A stretch of DNA of 64,000 nt from an uncultured Altererythrobacter sp. (GCA_913056125.1 CAJXNC010000003.1:124001-188000); one strand, 5' to 3'. Shown: positions 17,594 through 26,840, counted from the stretch's first letter. The notes: generated by a model from the sequence alone, not told the origin. Translations and numbers: made by a program.

Positions 17594-19555
17594 TCAATCG
17601 TCCGGAAGGGCCCAGACGTAGACGCCTTCATTGTTTGCCGGGCCGCCACCGCCTTCGCGCATCACCAGGCCGTAAGCGGTAGCCCCGGTCGCGACCACGG
17701 CAATATACTGCTTTCCGTCGCTTCCGCGATAGCTCATCGGAATCGTGTTGGCCGTATATTCCATCTGCTCTTCCCACACGACTTCGCCGGTGTCGGAATC
17801 GAAAGCGCGGAAAATGCCGTCATTGGTCGCGCCGATGAAGACGAGACCCCCGGCTGTGGCCATCGCGCCGCCTGCCGAGTTATTGGCGCCGGTATCGCGC
17901 TTTCCTTCTTCCAGCTGCGGTGTGGTGCCGAGATTGACCTTCCAGGCGATCTCGCCCGTATTGCCGTCGACGGCGATCATGTGGCCCCAGGGCGGACGCA
18001 GGCAGGACATGTTGATGCTTCGCCCGTCCTCCGTTTCATAGGGAGCAAGGAAGCCCGAATAGGCGCCGGGGCCGGTCAGGCTGCCGCGGTCATAGGGTTG
18101 TGTCGAGCCGTCGGTACCATTGCCGTAATTGCCATCCGGATCGCGCGCTTCGATCCAGCCGATCGACCCACCTTCGGTGATGTTGATGAAGATGTAGCCG
18201 CTGGTGGGATCCGCGGCACTGCCGCCCCAGACCGAACCGCCATTATGCGGCATGTTGATCGATGCGCGCGGCTCGTCGCCTTCCTCATGCAGGAAGAAGG
18301 GCGTGAAGGGGCCCGAGTTGAAGAAATAACCGCCATAGGAATCGAGCAGCGCCTGGCACGCATCGACATGCTGCTGGCTGGTATCTTCCGCAGTGACCAG
18401 AAGGTCTGGGCTCCACCACATGCGCTGCAGCGGCTCGGGCTTGACCGGAATCGGTTGGGTCGGGCTGTACCATTCGCCCGGCACATCGCCGCGCGCCACG
18501 AGCATCTCGTTCACACCGTGGATGGGCTCGCCTGTTTCGCGGTTGAGAATGTACATCAGTCCGTTCTTGCCGGTCAGTGCCAGCGAGGGGACGGATTGGC
18601 CATCCACATCGAGATCGACAAGTACGGGCGGGGCGGGAAGGTCCCAGTCCCACAATTCGTGGTGGATCGCCTGGAAGTGCCACTTGCGCTCGCCAGTCTC
18701 GATATCGACCGCGACCAATGAGTTGGCGAAGAGATTGTCGCCCGGGCGGCCACCGCCATAATAGTTGGGGCCGGGGCTGCCGAGGGTGAAATACAGCGTA
18801 TTCGTGTCGGGATCGGCGGTGGTGTACCAGATCCACATATTGGCGCCGGGACGGTCGCGCCAGCTATCGTTGAGCCAGGTGTCGTTGCCGAATTCGCCTT
18901 CGTGCGGAATGGTGTTGAAGCGCCATTTGGCTGCGCCCGACACAGCATCAAAGGCGCGCATGTCGCCATCGCCTTCCGGTCCGGCCCTGTCCATTTCCGG
19001 CGTCCAGGCGCCGATCACCAGCGTGTCGCGGAAGATGCTCGGCGGGTAGGAATAGCGGGCACCGTCCCAGGTCACCTCGCCATTGTCGCCAAAGCTGCGA
19101 TCGACTTCGCCGGTCGCGGCATCAAGGGCGACAATGGAATTGCCTGGATTGTAGTAGAGGCGAGCGCCATGCGACGCATCGCCAGGCCAATAGGTGACCG
19201 CGCGGCGTGCCGTGCCGTCCTCGATCTCGTGGCGCCAGATTTCGCGTCCCGTGCTACCGTCGAGCGCGACGACGGCATCGCCCGTGGGCAGGTACATGAT
19301 CCCGTCGATCACCACCGGCACCGTGCCTGCCATCGAGCTGCCGCCGCCATTGGGCCTGATGCGGAACATCCAGGCCTGTTCGAGCTGGTCGACATTGCCG
19401 CGATTGATATCGGTCATGGGCGCATAGCGATCGCCTTGATGATTGCGCGCATAAAGCGGCCAGTCGCCGGCATCCGGGCTGGTCAGCACGTCCTGTGCCA
19501 TGAGTGGTGTGGCGAGCATGCTGGCTGCAAGTGCCCAGGAGATTGCCTTACGCAT
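17594..19555 (-). CDS. PQQ-dependent dehydrogenase (quinoprotein, GDH-like)
   Basis: Signal MRKAISWALAASMLATPLMAQ; DWPLYARNHQGDRYAPMTDINRGNVDQLEQAW, HHELWDWDLPAPP, FRAFDSDTGEVVWEEQM. Confidence 0.9.
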   Translation of the reverse strand: MRKAISWALAASMLATPLMAQDVLTSPDAGDWPLYARNHQGDRYAPMTDINRGNVDQLEQAWMFRIRPNGGGSSMAGTVPVVIDGIMYLPTGDAVVALDGSTGREIWRHEIEDGTARRAVTYWPGDASHGARLYYNPGNSIVALDAATGEVDRSFGDNGEVTWDGARYSYPPSIFRDTLVIGAWTPEMDRAGPEGDGDMRAFDAVSGAAKWRFNTIPHEGEFGNDTWLNDSWRDRPGANMWIWYTTADPDTNTLYFTLGSPGPNYYGGGRPGDNLFANSLVAVDIETGERKWHFQAIHHELWDWDLPAPPVLVDLDVDGQSVPSLALTGKNGLMYILNRETGEPIHGVNEMLVARGDVPGEWYSPTQPIPVKPEPLQRMWWSPDLLVTAEDTSQQHVDACQALLDSYGGYFFNSGPFTPFFLHEEGDEPRASINMPHNGGSVWGGSAADPTSGYIFINITEGGSIGWIEARDPDGNYGNGTDGSTQPYDRGSLTGPGAYSGFLAPYETEDGRSINMSCLRPPWGHMIAVDGNTGEIAWKVNLGTTPQLEEGKRDTGANNSAGGAMATAGGLVFIGATNDGIFRAFDSDTGEVVWEEQMEYTANTIPMSYRGSDGKQYIAVVATGATAYGLVMREGGGGPANNEGVYVWALPDD

Positions 19556-19633
19556 CCGTCTTTCCCTTGATGATTCCGATTTTGCCAGAGCTTAGCAAAC
19601 TAATTATATAATGTAACGATTATTTCGGCAGGT

Positions 19634-20728
19634 TCAGAACCCCTTCTCCTCCAGCCAGGAATGGATCAGGGCTGCTACCTCGTCGCTATTGGTCTCAAGC
19701 TGGAGGGCATGGCCATTGCCGTGAATGCCGTGCTCCTCCAGCCGCATGTGATCGACCGTGACACCGGCCTGGCGCAGGAAATGGACCATGGCGTGGTTAT
19801 CTGCCGCCATCCAGCTTGCCTCTGCCGTGACAACGACGACGGGCATGTCGCACAGGTTGGGCAATCGGCGAGCCGGATCCGCCTGCACCTTGTAGGCCAC
19901 GAGGCCATCGCCTGGTGAAGGCATGTCCTGGCTAGCGAGAGTCTCGCCTTCACCCAGCGGCGGATCGTAAGTCAGCGGCGCATGGGTGACGCCGAAGGGC
20001 AGGGGACCGCTGATTGCCTCGAATGGCGGGCCGAGCGGTTCGGCAGCGACAATGGCCTTCACAAGCTCCGGTCGCGCATCGGCAAGGAGCCAACCCGGCG
20101 GCCCACCGGCCGAATGGGACAAGATGATGGCGGGTCCGATCCGGTCGAGCAGTTCGGCGCCCGCGCGTTGGGCGTCTGTCTGGGCAGCCGCGTGGTCGGC
20201 AAGTGTCGGGCCGGTCCCGGCAAGGAAGGACAGGAAGGACGGATCGTCCATAGTGCCCGTGCCCGGCCATTTGTCGTGCAGCCGCGCCTGCGGATAATTG
20301 TCCTCGAAATCCTGCGGCCGGGTGAAGAGCCGCTCGAGGAAGATCGTCGGTCCCGGCCTGCCCATCTCGCCCTGGAACTCGGGATTGAAAGGGCTGCGAC
20401 CGTGTTGCGGTCGGTCGACGACATAGACGGCCCAGCCTTGCCGCACGAACCAGTGCACCCAGCCTTCGCGGCCATCGGGCGTGCCGAGGAAATCGGTGCC
20501 CTGTCCTCCGCCGCCATGGATCATGACGATCGGCAGGTCGTGCGTCAGTTTGCGCGGGACCCAGTATTCGACATATTGCTGACCACGCATGGCCTTGCCG
20601 GCCACTGGGTGATCCACCAGTTCGCCGCCGGTCCAGAAGAAGCCTTGTGCAGCCAGTTCGAGCGGATTCTCGCTGCCAGCTTCATGCAGATCCTGTGGCC
20701 GGTAGGACTTCGACGGCTCTTGGCTCAA
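19634..20728 (-). CDS. Alpha/beta hydrolase (esterase-like)
   Basis: IVMIHGGGGQGTDF oxyanion loop, AIILSHSAGGPPGW nucleophile elbow, HGIHGNGHALQ C-terminal His. Start inferred as TTG (LSQEPSKSYRP) overlapping the TGA of the upstream monooxygenase; the longer 534-aa ORF reads out of frame through that gene. Confidence 0.8.
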   Translation of the reverse strand: MSQEPSKSYRPQDLHEAGSENPLELAAQGFFWTGGELVDHPVAGKAMRGQQYVEYWVPRKLTHDLPIVMIHGGGGQGTDFLGTPDGREGWVHWFVRQGWAVYVVDRPQHGRSPFNPEFQGEMGRPGPTIFLERLFTRPQDFEDNYPQARLHDKWPGTGTMDDPSFLSFLAGTGPTLADHAAAQTDAQRAGAELLDRIGPAIILSHSAGGPPGWLLADARPELVKAIVAAEPLGPPFEAISGPLPFGVTHAPLTYDPPLGEGETLASQDMPSPGDGLVAYKVQADPARRLPNLCDMPVVVVTAEASWMAADNHAMVHFLRQAGVTVDHMRLEEHGIHGNGHALQLETNSDEVAALIHSWLEEKGF

Positions 20729-21978
20729 TGGATCTGGCCCTTGCGGTCCTTGAAGTTGATCGCGACCCGGTCCGAAGGATCGGCGTCGGCCCAGCGTGAT
20801 CCCTCGCGCAGCACATCGCCGATCACCTTGTAGGCGAAGAGCATCAGCAGCGCGCCGCTTTCCGGATCGGTATTGAGCGCCTCGATACTGGCGAGGTCCT
20901 TCTTGCGCTGCTCCATGTCCTGTTCCTGCAGCATGCGCTTGTTCTCGGTCGCCGCCGGGGTGACGACTTCCCAGAAGACCCGCCGCCGCTCGTCGCTGAA
21001 ACGGTCGAAGATTTCCTCGTCCTCCTCGCCGCGCAGCACGGCGCCGAGGATGTCGGCCAGCACGATGCCGGTCCATACGCCCGAGGTGAGGCCAAGCCCT
21101 CCGCAGGGATTGGTCGCATGGGCGGCATCGCCCGCCAGCAGCACGCGACCCTTGTGCAGCGTTTCGGCGGCGCGCTGGTGCAGCATGTAGGGGCTGGAGG
21201 AGACCAGCTCGTAATCCTTGCGGCCCTGCATGAACCATTCATAGCGTTGGTGGATGCGGTCTTCGTAAGTCTCCTCCGGCAGCGAGGAATCCTCCATATA
21301 TGTGCAGCGCCACAGGCCGTCGCGGTCGAGCTGGGCGATGACCGCCATATTGACCGGGTCGCACACGAAATTGGCCTGTTCGTAGCCGAGTTCCTGGAAG
21401 GGGAATTTGACATTGGTGGCGACGAAACGCTCGGGCCAGGTGTGGCCTTCGAACTCGATCCCGGCGAGCTTGCGCACCGTGCTGCGCGCGCCGTCGCAGC
21501 CGACAAGCCACTTGGCTTCATAGGTCTGCTCGCCCTCCTCCGAAGAGGTCATCACGACAATACGGTCGTCATACTCCTCATAGCCATGCACCTCGTGTCC
21601 GAAGAGCACTTCGACGCCGAGTTTCCTGGCATGTTCCATCGCCACGCGGGCGACATCGTGCTGCCCGGCATGGAGCTGGTAGTCATAGGGGATGCCCTCG
21701 ATCGGCTCGGTCGTGACGACCGAATGATGGTCGAACTCGGGAATATGCGTGCCGAAGTCGCGGTTCCTGAAGCCGATCTCGTTGAGCTCGTCGAGAATGC
21801 CCAATTCCTCGAGGATGATCAGCGTCGAGGGGAAGTAGACCGCCGCGCGCGGCGAATTGATGATCTGCTCTTCCTTGTCGAGCACGCGCACGCTGGCACC
21901 CGTCTGGGCCAGCGCAAGCGCGGTCAGCATGCCCACCGGGCCGGCGCCGACAATCAGGACATCGGTTGGATCGCTCAT
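20725..21978 (-). CDS. FAD-dependent monooxygenase, aromatic-ring hydroxylase class (FAD_binding_3-like)
   Basis: VLIVGAGPVGMLTALALAQTGASVRVLDKE Rossmann GxGxxG, GCDGARSTVR (DG motif), GRVLLAGDAAHATNPCGGLGLTSG (GD motif). Confidence 0.9.
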   Translation of the reverse strand: MSDPTDVLIVGAGPVGMLTALALAQTGASVRVLDKEEQIINSPRAAVYFPSTLIILEELGILDELNEIGFRNRDFGTHIPEFDHHSVVTTEPIEGIPYDYQLHAGQHDVARVAMEHARKLGVEVLFGHEVHGYEEYDDRIVVMTSSEEGEQTYEAKWLVGCDGARSTVRKLAGIEFEGHTWPERFVATNVKFPFQELGYEQANFVCDPVNMAVIAQLDRDGLWRCTYMEDSSLPEETYEDRIHQRYEWFMQGRKDYELVSSSPYMLHQRAAETLHKGRVLLAGDAAHATNPCGGLGLTSGVWTGIVLADILGAVLRGEEDEEIFDRFSDERRRVFWEVVTPAATENKRMLQEQDMEQRKKDLASIEALNTDPESGALLMLFAYKVIGDVLREGSRWADADPSDRVAINFKDRKGQIH

Positions 21979-24092
21979 CAATTCTCTTCCTCTTGGCGGC
22001 GTGCCGCTTCGGTCAGGACATAGGCGCGGACGGCCTCCGATTGTTCGGCGTTGATCCAGGGGGCGAAGCTGATCATGCCGTTCTGAGCGAGGATGCCGTC
22101 CATCACCACGGCGTTCCATGCGGCGGCGTCCGTGGCCACGGTGGAGCGCATCAGGTCCGGATTGACCGGGCCGTTATGGCAGATGCTGCAAAAGGCGAAG
22201 AATTGCGCCTGGCCCTCTGCGATCTGCTCGGGAGCGAAGCTCTCCTCGCTCGCGACATAGGGCCGCATTTCCAGCGGCGGCAGAGGTTCAATTATGGCGT
22301 CCCCGCCCAGTTTGAATGCCAGCAGCTGGCCATTGGGCGGCGGGCGGCGCATCCAGTCGGTCTGCGAGGCCATGCCCATCGATCCGCCATAGCCCGCCAT
22401 CACGGCGACATATTGTTCGCCATCCACGCGGTAGGTGATCGGCCCCGCCATGATCCCGCGTTCGCCCTGGAAGGTCCAAAGTTCTTCGCCATTGCGGGCA
22501 TCATAAGCGTGGAAGCTGCCATCGGGCAGGCCCTGGAAGACGAGGTTTCCGGCACTTGCCAGCGTGCCACCATTCCAAGGCCAGTCGCGGCGCACTTCCC
22601 AGACCACGCGCTGATTGACCGGGTCCCATGCCTCGAGCTTGCCGTAGGTGATGGAGGTTAGATAGGCGCGGCGTGCCTCTGGCGTTGCCCCGGGCACCGA
22701 TCCTTCGGGCGGGGCAAGGAAGGACACACCTGTGTTCCAGCGGCCAATATTTCGGGTGAAATCGGCATCGTCGGCATAGGCGTTGGGCACTTCCATCACC
22801 GGGATGTAAACGAGGCCGGTGACAGGCGAATAGCTCATCGGCTGCCAGGCATGCGCGCCGATCCCCATCGGGGTGATGAGGTAGGGCTCGTCGGCAAAGC
22901 GCGCTTCGGGAATCTCGACGGGGCGGCCGGTTTCGAGGTCGATCCGTTCTGCCCAGTTCTGTTCGGCAAAGGGCTCTGCGCTGATCAGCTTCCCGTCCTC
23001 GCGATCGATCACGTAGAAGAAGCCGTTCTTGGGCGCCTGCATCGCCACCTTGCGCGGCTCTCCATCAATTTCGAGTGTCGCCAGCGTGATCTGCTGGGTG
23101 GCGGTGAAGTCCCAGGTTTCCCCGGGATTGACCTGATAATGCCACTTGTAGGCACCGGTGTCGGGATCGAGCGCGAGGATCGATGACAGGAACAGATTGT
23201 CGCCCTTGCCATCGCTGCGCACGCGGTGGTTCCACGGGCTGCCATTGCCTACGCCGATAAGGAGCTGGTCGAATTCGGCATCGTAGACGATCGAATCCCA
23301 CACGGTGCCGCCGCCGCCCAGTTCCCAGTAATCGCCAAACCATGTTTCGCCGGCGAATTGTTCGAAGGCAGCGTCCGATGCGGCGCCATCGGGACCGTCC
23401 GCCGGATTGCCGGGCACGGTGTAGAACCGCCAGACAAGCTCGCCATTGTCGGCATCATAGGCCGAGATGTAGCCGCGCACGCCCATCTCGGCGCCCGAAT
23501 TGCCGATCAGCACCTTGCCGCGCACCACGCGCGGGGCGCCGGTAATGGTATAGGGCTGCTGCTGGTCGACGGTGACAACGTCCCACAATTCGTCGCCGGT
23601 TTCGGCATCGAGCGCGATCAGGCGGCCGTCGATCGTGCCGAAGAAGACCTTGCCTTCCCAAACCGCCACACCGCGATTGACCGTATCGCAGCAGGCATGC
23701 GCGCCTTTGGCGCCATCGACTACCGTGTCGTAGCGCCAGATTTCCTCGCCCGTAGCCGCATTGACCGCGCGAACCTTGGACCAGGCGGTGGAGAAGTACA
23801 TCACGCCATCGACGACGATAGGCGTGGCTTCCTGTCCGCGATTGGTGTCGAGGTCGATTGCGAAGGCGAGGCCGAGATGCTCGACATTGTCGGTATTGAT
23901 ATCGGAGAGCGGGCTGAACCGGTCCTCGGCATAGGTACGGCCATGGGACAGCCAATTGTCCGGATCGTTCTCGGCGTCGAGCAGGCGTTCCTCGTCGATG
24001 GCGCCGAAAGTCGTCGGGCTGTCCGAACAGGCGGCGAGGGCCAGTGAGCCAATTGTAGCGACGAATAATGCAATGCGGGCCATGCCCATGCT
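21978..24092 (-). CDS. PQQ-dependent alcohol dehydrogenase-type quinohemoprotein with C-terminal cytochrome c domain
   Basis: Lipobox IGSLALAAC; vicinal Cys pair GAHACCDTVNRG; GETWDFTATQ; C-terminal FFAFCSICHNGPVNPDL heme motif. Confidence 0.92.
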   Translation of the reverse strand, partial: SMGMARIALFVATIGSLALAACSDSPTTFGAIDEERLLDAENDPDNWLSHGRTYAEDRFSPLSDINTDNVEHLGLAFAIDLDTNRGQEATPIVVDGVMYFSTAWSKVRAVNAATGEEIWRYDTVVDGAKGAHACCDTVNRGVAVWEGKVFFGTIDGRLIALDAETGDELWDVVTVDQQQPYTITGAPRVVRGKVLIGNSGAEMGVRGYISAYDADNGELVWRFYTVPGNPADGPDGAASDAAFEQFAGETWFGDYWELGGGGTVWDSIVYDAEFDQLLIGVGNGSPWNHRVRSDGKGDNLFLSSILALDPDTGAYKWHYQVNPGETWDFTATQQITLATLEIDGEPRKVAMQAPKNGFFYVIDREDGKLISAEPFAEQNWAERIDLETGRPVEIPEARFADEPYLITPMGIGAHAWQPMSYSPVTGLVYIPVMEVPNAYADDADFTRNIGRWNTGVSFLAPPEGSVPGATPEARRAYLTSITYGKLEAWDPVNQRVVWEVRRDWPWNGGTLASAGNLVFQGLPDGSFHAYDARNGEELWTFQGERGIMAGPITYRVDGEQYVAVMAGYGGSMGMASQTDWMRRPPPNGQLLAFKLGGDAIIEPLPPLEMRPYVASEESFAPEQIAEGQAQFFAFCSICHNGPVNPDLMRSTVATDAAAWNAVVMDGILAQNGMISFAPWINAEQSEAVRAYVLTEAARRQEEEN

Positions 24093-24159
24093 GCGTTCCC
24101 CTCCCGGCAAGATCATGCACCCTTTGCGGGCGTCATTATCACGAACGTTAGATTAAGGC

Positions 24160-25038
24160 TCAGGACTTGGCGAGTCCTTCCGGGAGCGATCTTGGGCGCT
24201 GGTCGGGACCGATCTCGAAGACGATGTCCGCGCGCCGTGGCAGGTCTTCGAGCATGTGCCGGGTCAGCCGCTCGTAATGCTGGCAGAAGCGTTTCAGCGC
24301 CTCGTCATCCATCACAGCAGGGCCATTGGGATTGCGCGCTTCCAGCTTGAGTTCCTGCTTGCGGCGATTGGCCATTACCGCTCCGAAATTCTCGACCTTG
24401 AGCATGACCAGCATGTCGATCTGGTCGAACAAAACGCGGTAGTCCCCGCGCAGCCAAAGATTGCTGACCGAACGCCAGACTCCTTCGGAATCCTCGTTGC
24501 GTTCGAGCTCGTTGACCGGATCTAGCAATTCCTCATCCGCCTCGGGGCGACAGCCGACGCACCAGCCTTCGAACAGCAGCACGTCGACGGGCCCGGAAAC
24601 CAGTTCGCCATCTTCTTGGCGGTCGTCGCGCGCCTTGTCGAAGCGAGGCATCTCGAAACTGCGCCCGGCTCGGATATGCTCGATGATCGCCATGCCTAGG
24701 CCCGGTGCATGCGTGCCCGGCACGCCGCGCGTGGCGAAGAGTGGATGGATTTCCTTGGCCAGTTCCTGCCGTTCGGCGTGTGTCAGGTAGAGATCGTCGA
24801 TCGACATGCTGACCGCGCGCAGTCTGCGGCCGGCCAGCAGCAATTCGAGAAAGCGCGTCAGCGTGGATTTGCCTGACCCCTGCGCGCCATTGATGCCCAC
24901 CACCAGCGGAACGGGGCTGTCAGCTGCGCGGCGAGCTATTTCGCGGGCAAGCGGACGCCAATAGGTGTCTACGACTTTGGCATAGTCGCGTGGCAGGCCT
25001 TCGGCCTCGATAAGGTCTGCAATGGGATCCGACATCAA
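24160..25038 (-). CDS. P-loop kinase, D-glycerate 3-kinase-like
   Basis: VVGINGAQGSGKSTLTRFL Walker A; SIDDLYLTHAERQ; HPLFATRGVPGTHAPGLG. Confidence 0.8.
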   Translation of the reverse strand: MMSDPIADLIEAEGLPRDYAKVVDTYWRPLAREIARRAADSPVPLVVGINGAQGSGKSTLTRFLELLLAGRRLRAVSMSIDDLYLTHAERQELAKEIHPLFATRGVPGTHAPGLGMAIIEHIRAGRSFEMPRFDKARDDRQEDGELVSGPVDVLLFEGWCVGCRPEADEELLDPVNELERNEDSEGVWRSVSNLWLRGDYRVLFDQIDMLVMLKVENFGAVMANRRKQELKLEARNPNGPAVMDDEALKRFCQHYERLTRHMLEDLPRRADIVFEIGPDQRPRSLPEGLAKS

Positions 25039-26003
25039 CCGATACGGTCTGGCAGGTCCGCGCCCTTAGCGAAAGCCTCAACATTGGCCAGTGCGCGCAT
25101 TCCCATGGCGATGCGCGTTTCCGCATTGGCGCTGCCGAGATGCGGCAACAGCACGACGTCTTCGAGATCGAGCAGCGCTTCCGGCACTTTGGGTTCCGCA
25201 GGATATACGTCGAGGCCCGCCCCGGCGAGGTGGCCGCTGCGCAAGGCTTCGGCCAGCGCGCCATGATCGACCACGCCGCCGCGGGCGGTGTTGATGAGGT
25301 AGGAGCCCGGCTTCATGGCGGCGAGGGCATCCGCGTCGATAAGGTTTGCTGTATCGCTACCGCCGGGCACATGCAGGGAGACGAAGTCGCTCTTGCCCAA
25401 CAGATCGGTGAGGTCGGGCACGAACTCTGCCTGCAATTCCTCGGCCACTTCGGGATCGCAGGGGCGGCGGCCGTAATAGGCTACCTTCATGCCGAAACCG
25501 TGATGCGCGCGCCTTGCGGTTGCGATGCCAATGCGCCCGAATCCGACCAGGCCGAGGACCTTGCCCTTGAGCGCGCTGCCGATGAGGTGGGTGGGGCGCC
25601 AGCCGCTCCAGTTCCCTGCGCGCAACTCGCGTTCACCCTCGCCGGCACGCCGTGCTGCCATCAACAGCAGGGTCAGGGCGATATCGGCGGTCGCATCGGT
25701 GAGCACGCCGGGCGTGTTCGTGACGGGGATGCCCTTGGCCTTGGCCGCTGCCATGTCGATATGGTCGAAGCCGACGCCGTAATTGGCGATCAGCTTCACG
25801 CGGTTTCCGCCGGCAATCACATCGGTGTCGATCCTGTCCGAGACGGTCGGGCACAGTACGTCGAAATCGCCCATTGCCTCTGCGAGCGCCTGCTGGCCCA
25901 TCGGCTGGTCGCTTTCATTCAGGACAACATCGAATTTTTCGGCCAGCTCACGCTCGACCTCTTCGGGCCAGCGACGGGTGATGAGGACACGCAAACGGGT
26001 CAA
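25035..26003 (-). CDS. D-isomer-specific 2-hydroxyacid dehydrogenase (glyoxylate/hydroxypyruvate reductase-like)
   Basis: VLGLVGFGRIGIATARR NAD-binding motif; LINTARGGVVDHGALAEAL; LLPHLGSA; ATGA overlap with the kinase. Confidence 0.9.
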   Translation of the reverse strand: MTRLRVLITRRWPEEVERELAEKFDVVLNESDQPMGQQALAEAMGDFDVLCPTVSDRIDTDVIAGGNRVKLIANYGVGFDHIDMAAAKAKGIPVTNTPGVLTDATADIALTLLLMAARRAGEGERELRAGNWSGWRPTHLIGSALKGKVLGLVGFGRIGIATARRAHHGFGMKVAYYGRRPCDPEVAEELQAEFVPDLTDLLGKSDFVSLHVPGGSDTANLIDADALAAMKPGSYLINTARGGVVDHGALAEALRSGHLAGAGLDVYPAEPKVPEALLDLEDVVLLPHLGSANAETRIAMGMRALANVEAFAKGADLPDRIG

Positions 26004-26006
26004 AGA

Positions 26007-26840
26007 TCAGTCCTTCTGGTTGATCATCTTGGTTTCGGCGCTGGTCGATGCAGGGCCGGTATTGCGCTTGAAGATGCCGCCCTTGCCAGCCTGCCGGTTG
26101 AACAGGTCGGGATCGCCTTCGCGCTGCTCCAGGCCGAAGATTTCGAACAGGCCGGGATGGTTGCCGAGCCCCCCAAAGAGCGCGCGGACATTTTCGATCC
26201 ATTCGCGCAGCGGATCGTCTGCGGCGAGGGCAGGGGTCTGCGCCAGCGAGGCCAGCCACAGGATCGAACCCATGATGCGGTAATCGGCATAATTCGGCTC
26301 GCTGCCGCCAAGGTATTTGTGCTCGCGCAGTGCCATGCGCAGCGGCTCGAGCGAGGCGGAGATGCCGGCCAGGCGATCTTCGCGTCCGGCCTGCAGGTTT
26401 TCCAGCGTGTCGCCCAGCATTACCTCGCGCGTGCTGGTGACATATTCCTTGTCGTGCTCGAAGCAGACATTGCGATAGTCGGCGCAATAGGAGCGCATCC
26501 ACGGGCCGGTGGCGGTCGCCCAGAACCACGCATCGAGCGCCTTGGTCAGTGCGGCGGTGCTTTCATGCGGGATCAGCATGGGGCGGTCGGGATAGGTCTC
26601 GTCGAGATATTCGACGATGCCCCAGCTATCGAGCACCCACTTGCCGTCATCGACAATGGCGGGAAGGCGCTCGGTCTTGCCGCCCGTGCGCTCCATGATT
26701 CCGGTGAAGCCGCCATCGACTACGTCGAGATCGAAGCCCTTATGCGCCACGGCGAACTTGGTGGCCCAGACGAAAGGACTGATCGTCGCTCCGGTCGAGA
26801 CCTGCAAGTCGTAAACCGTGATGGTGTTGTCCTTGGCCAT
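26007..26840 (-). CDS. Glutathione S-transferase family protein resembling LigE/LigP-type beta-etherases
   Basis: MAKDNTITVYDLQVSTGATISPFVWATKFAVAHKGFDLDVVDGGFTGIMERTGG.TERLPAIVDDGKWVLDSWGIVEYLDETYPDRPML closely resembles the Sphingobium LigE N-terminal domain as recalled; not confirmed by search. Confidence 0.75.
   Translation of the reverse strand: MAKDNTITVYDLQVSTGATISPFVWATKFAVAHKGFDLDVVDGGFTGIMERTGGKTERLPAIVDDGKWVLDSWGIVEYLDETYPDRPMLIPHESTAALTKALDAWFWATATGPWMRSYCADYRNVCFEHDKEYVTSTREVMLGDTLENLQAGREDRLAGISASLEPLRMALREHKYLGGSEPNYADYRIMGSILWLASLAQTPALAADDPLREWIENVRALFGGLGNHPGLFEIFGLEQREGDPDLFNRQAGKGGIFKRNTGPASTSAETKMINQKD

Noticed and set aside
20729-21238. N-terminal ~170 aa of the 534-aa hydrolase ORF
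   Set aside because: Out-of-frame read-through of the FAD monooxygenase; the hydrolase most likely starts at TTG 20728.
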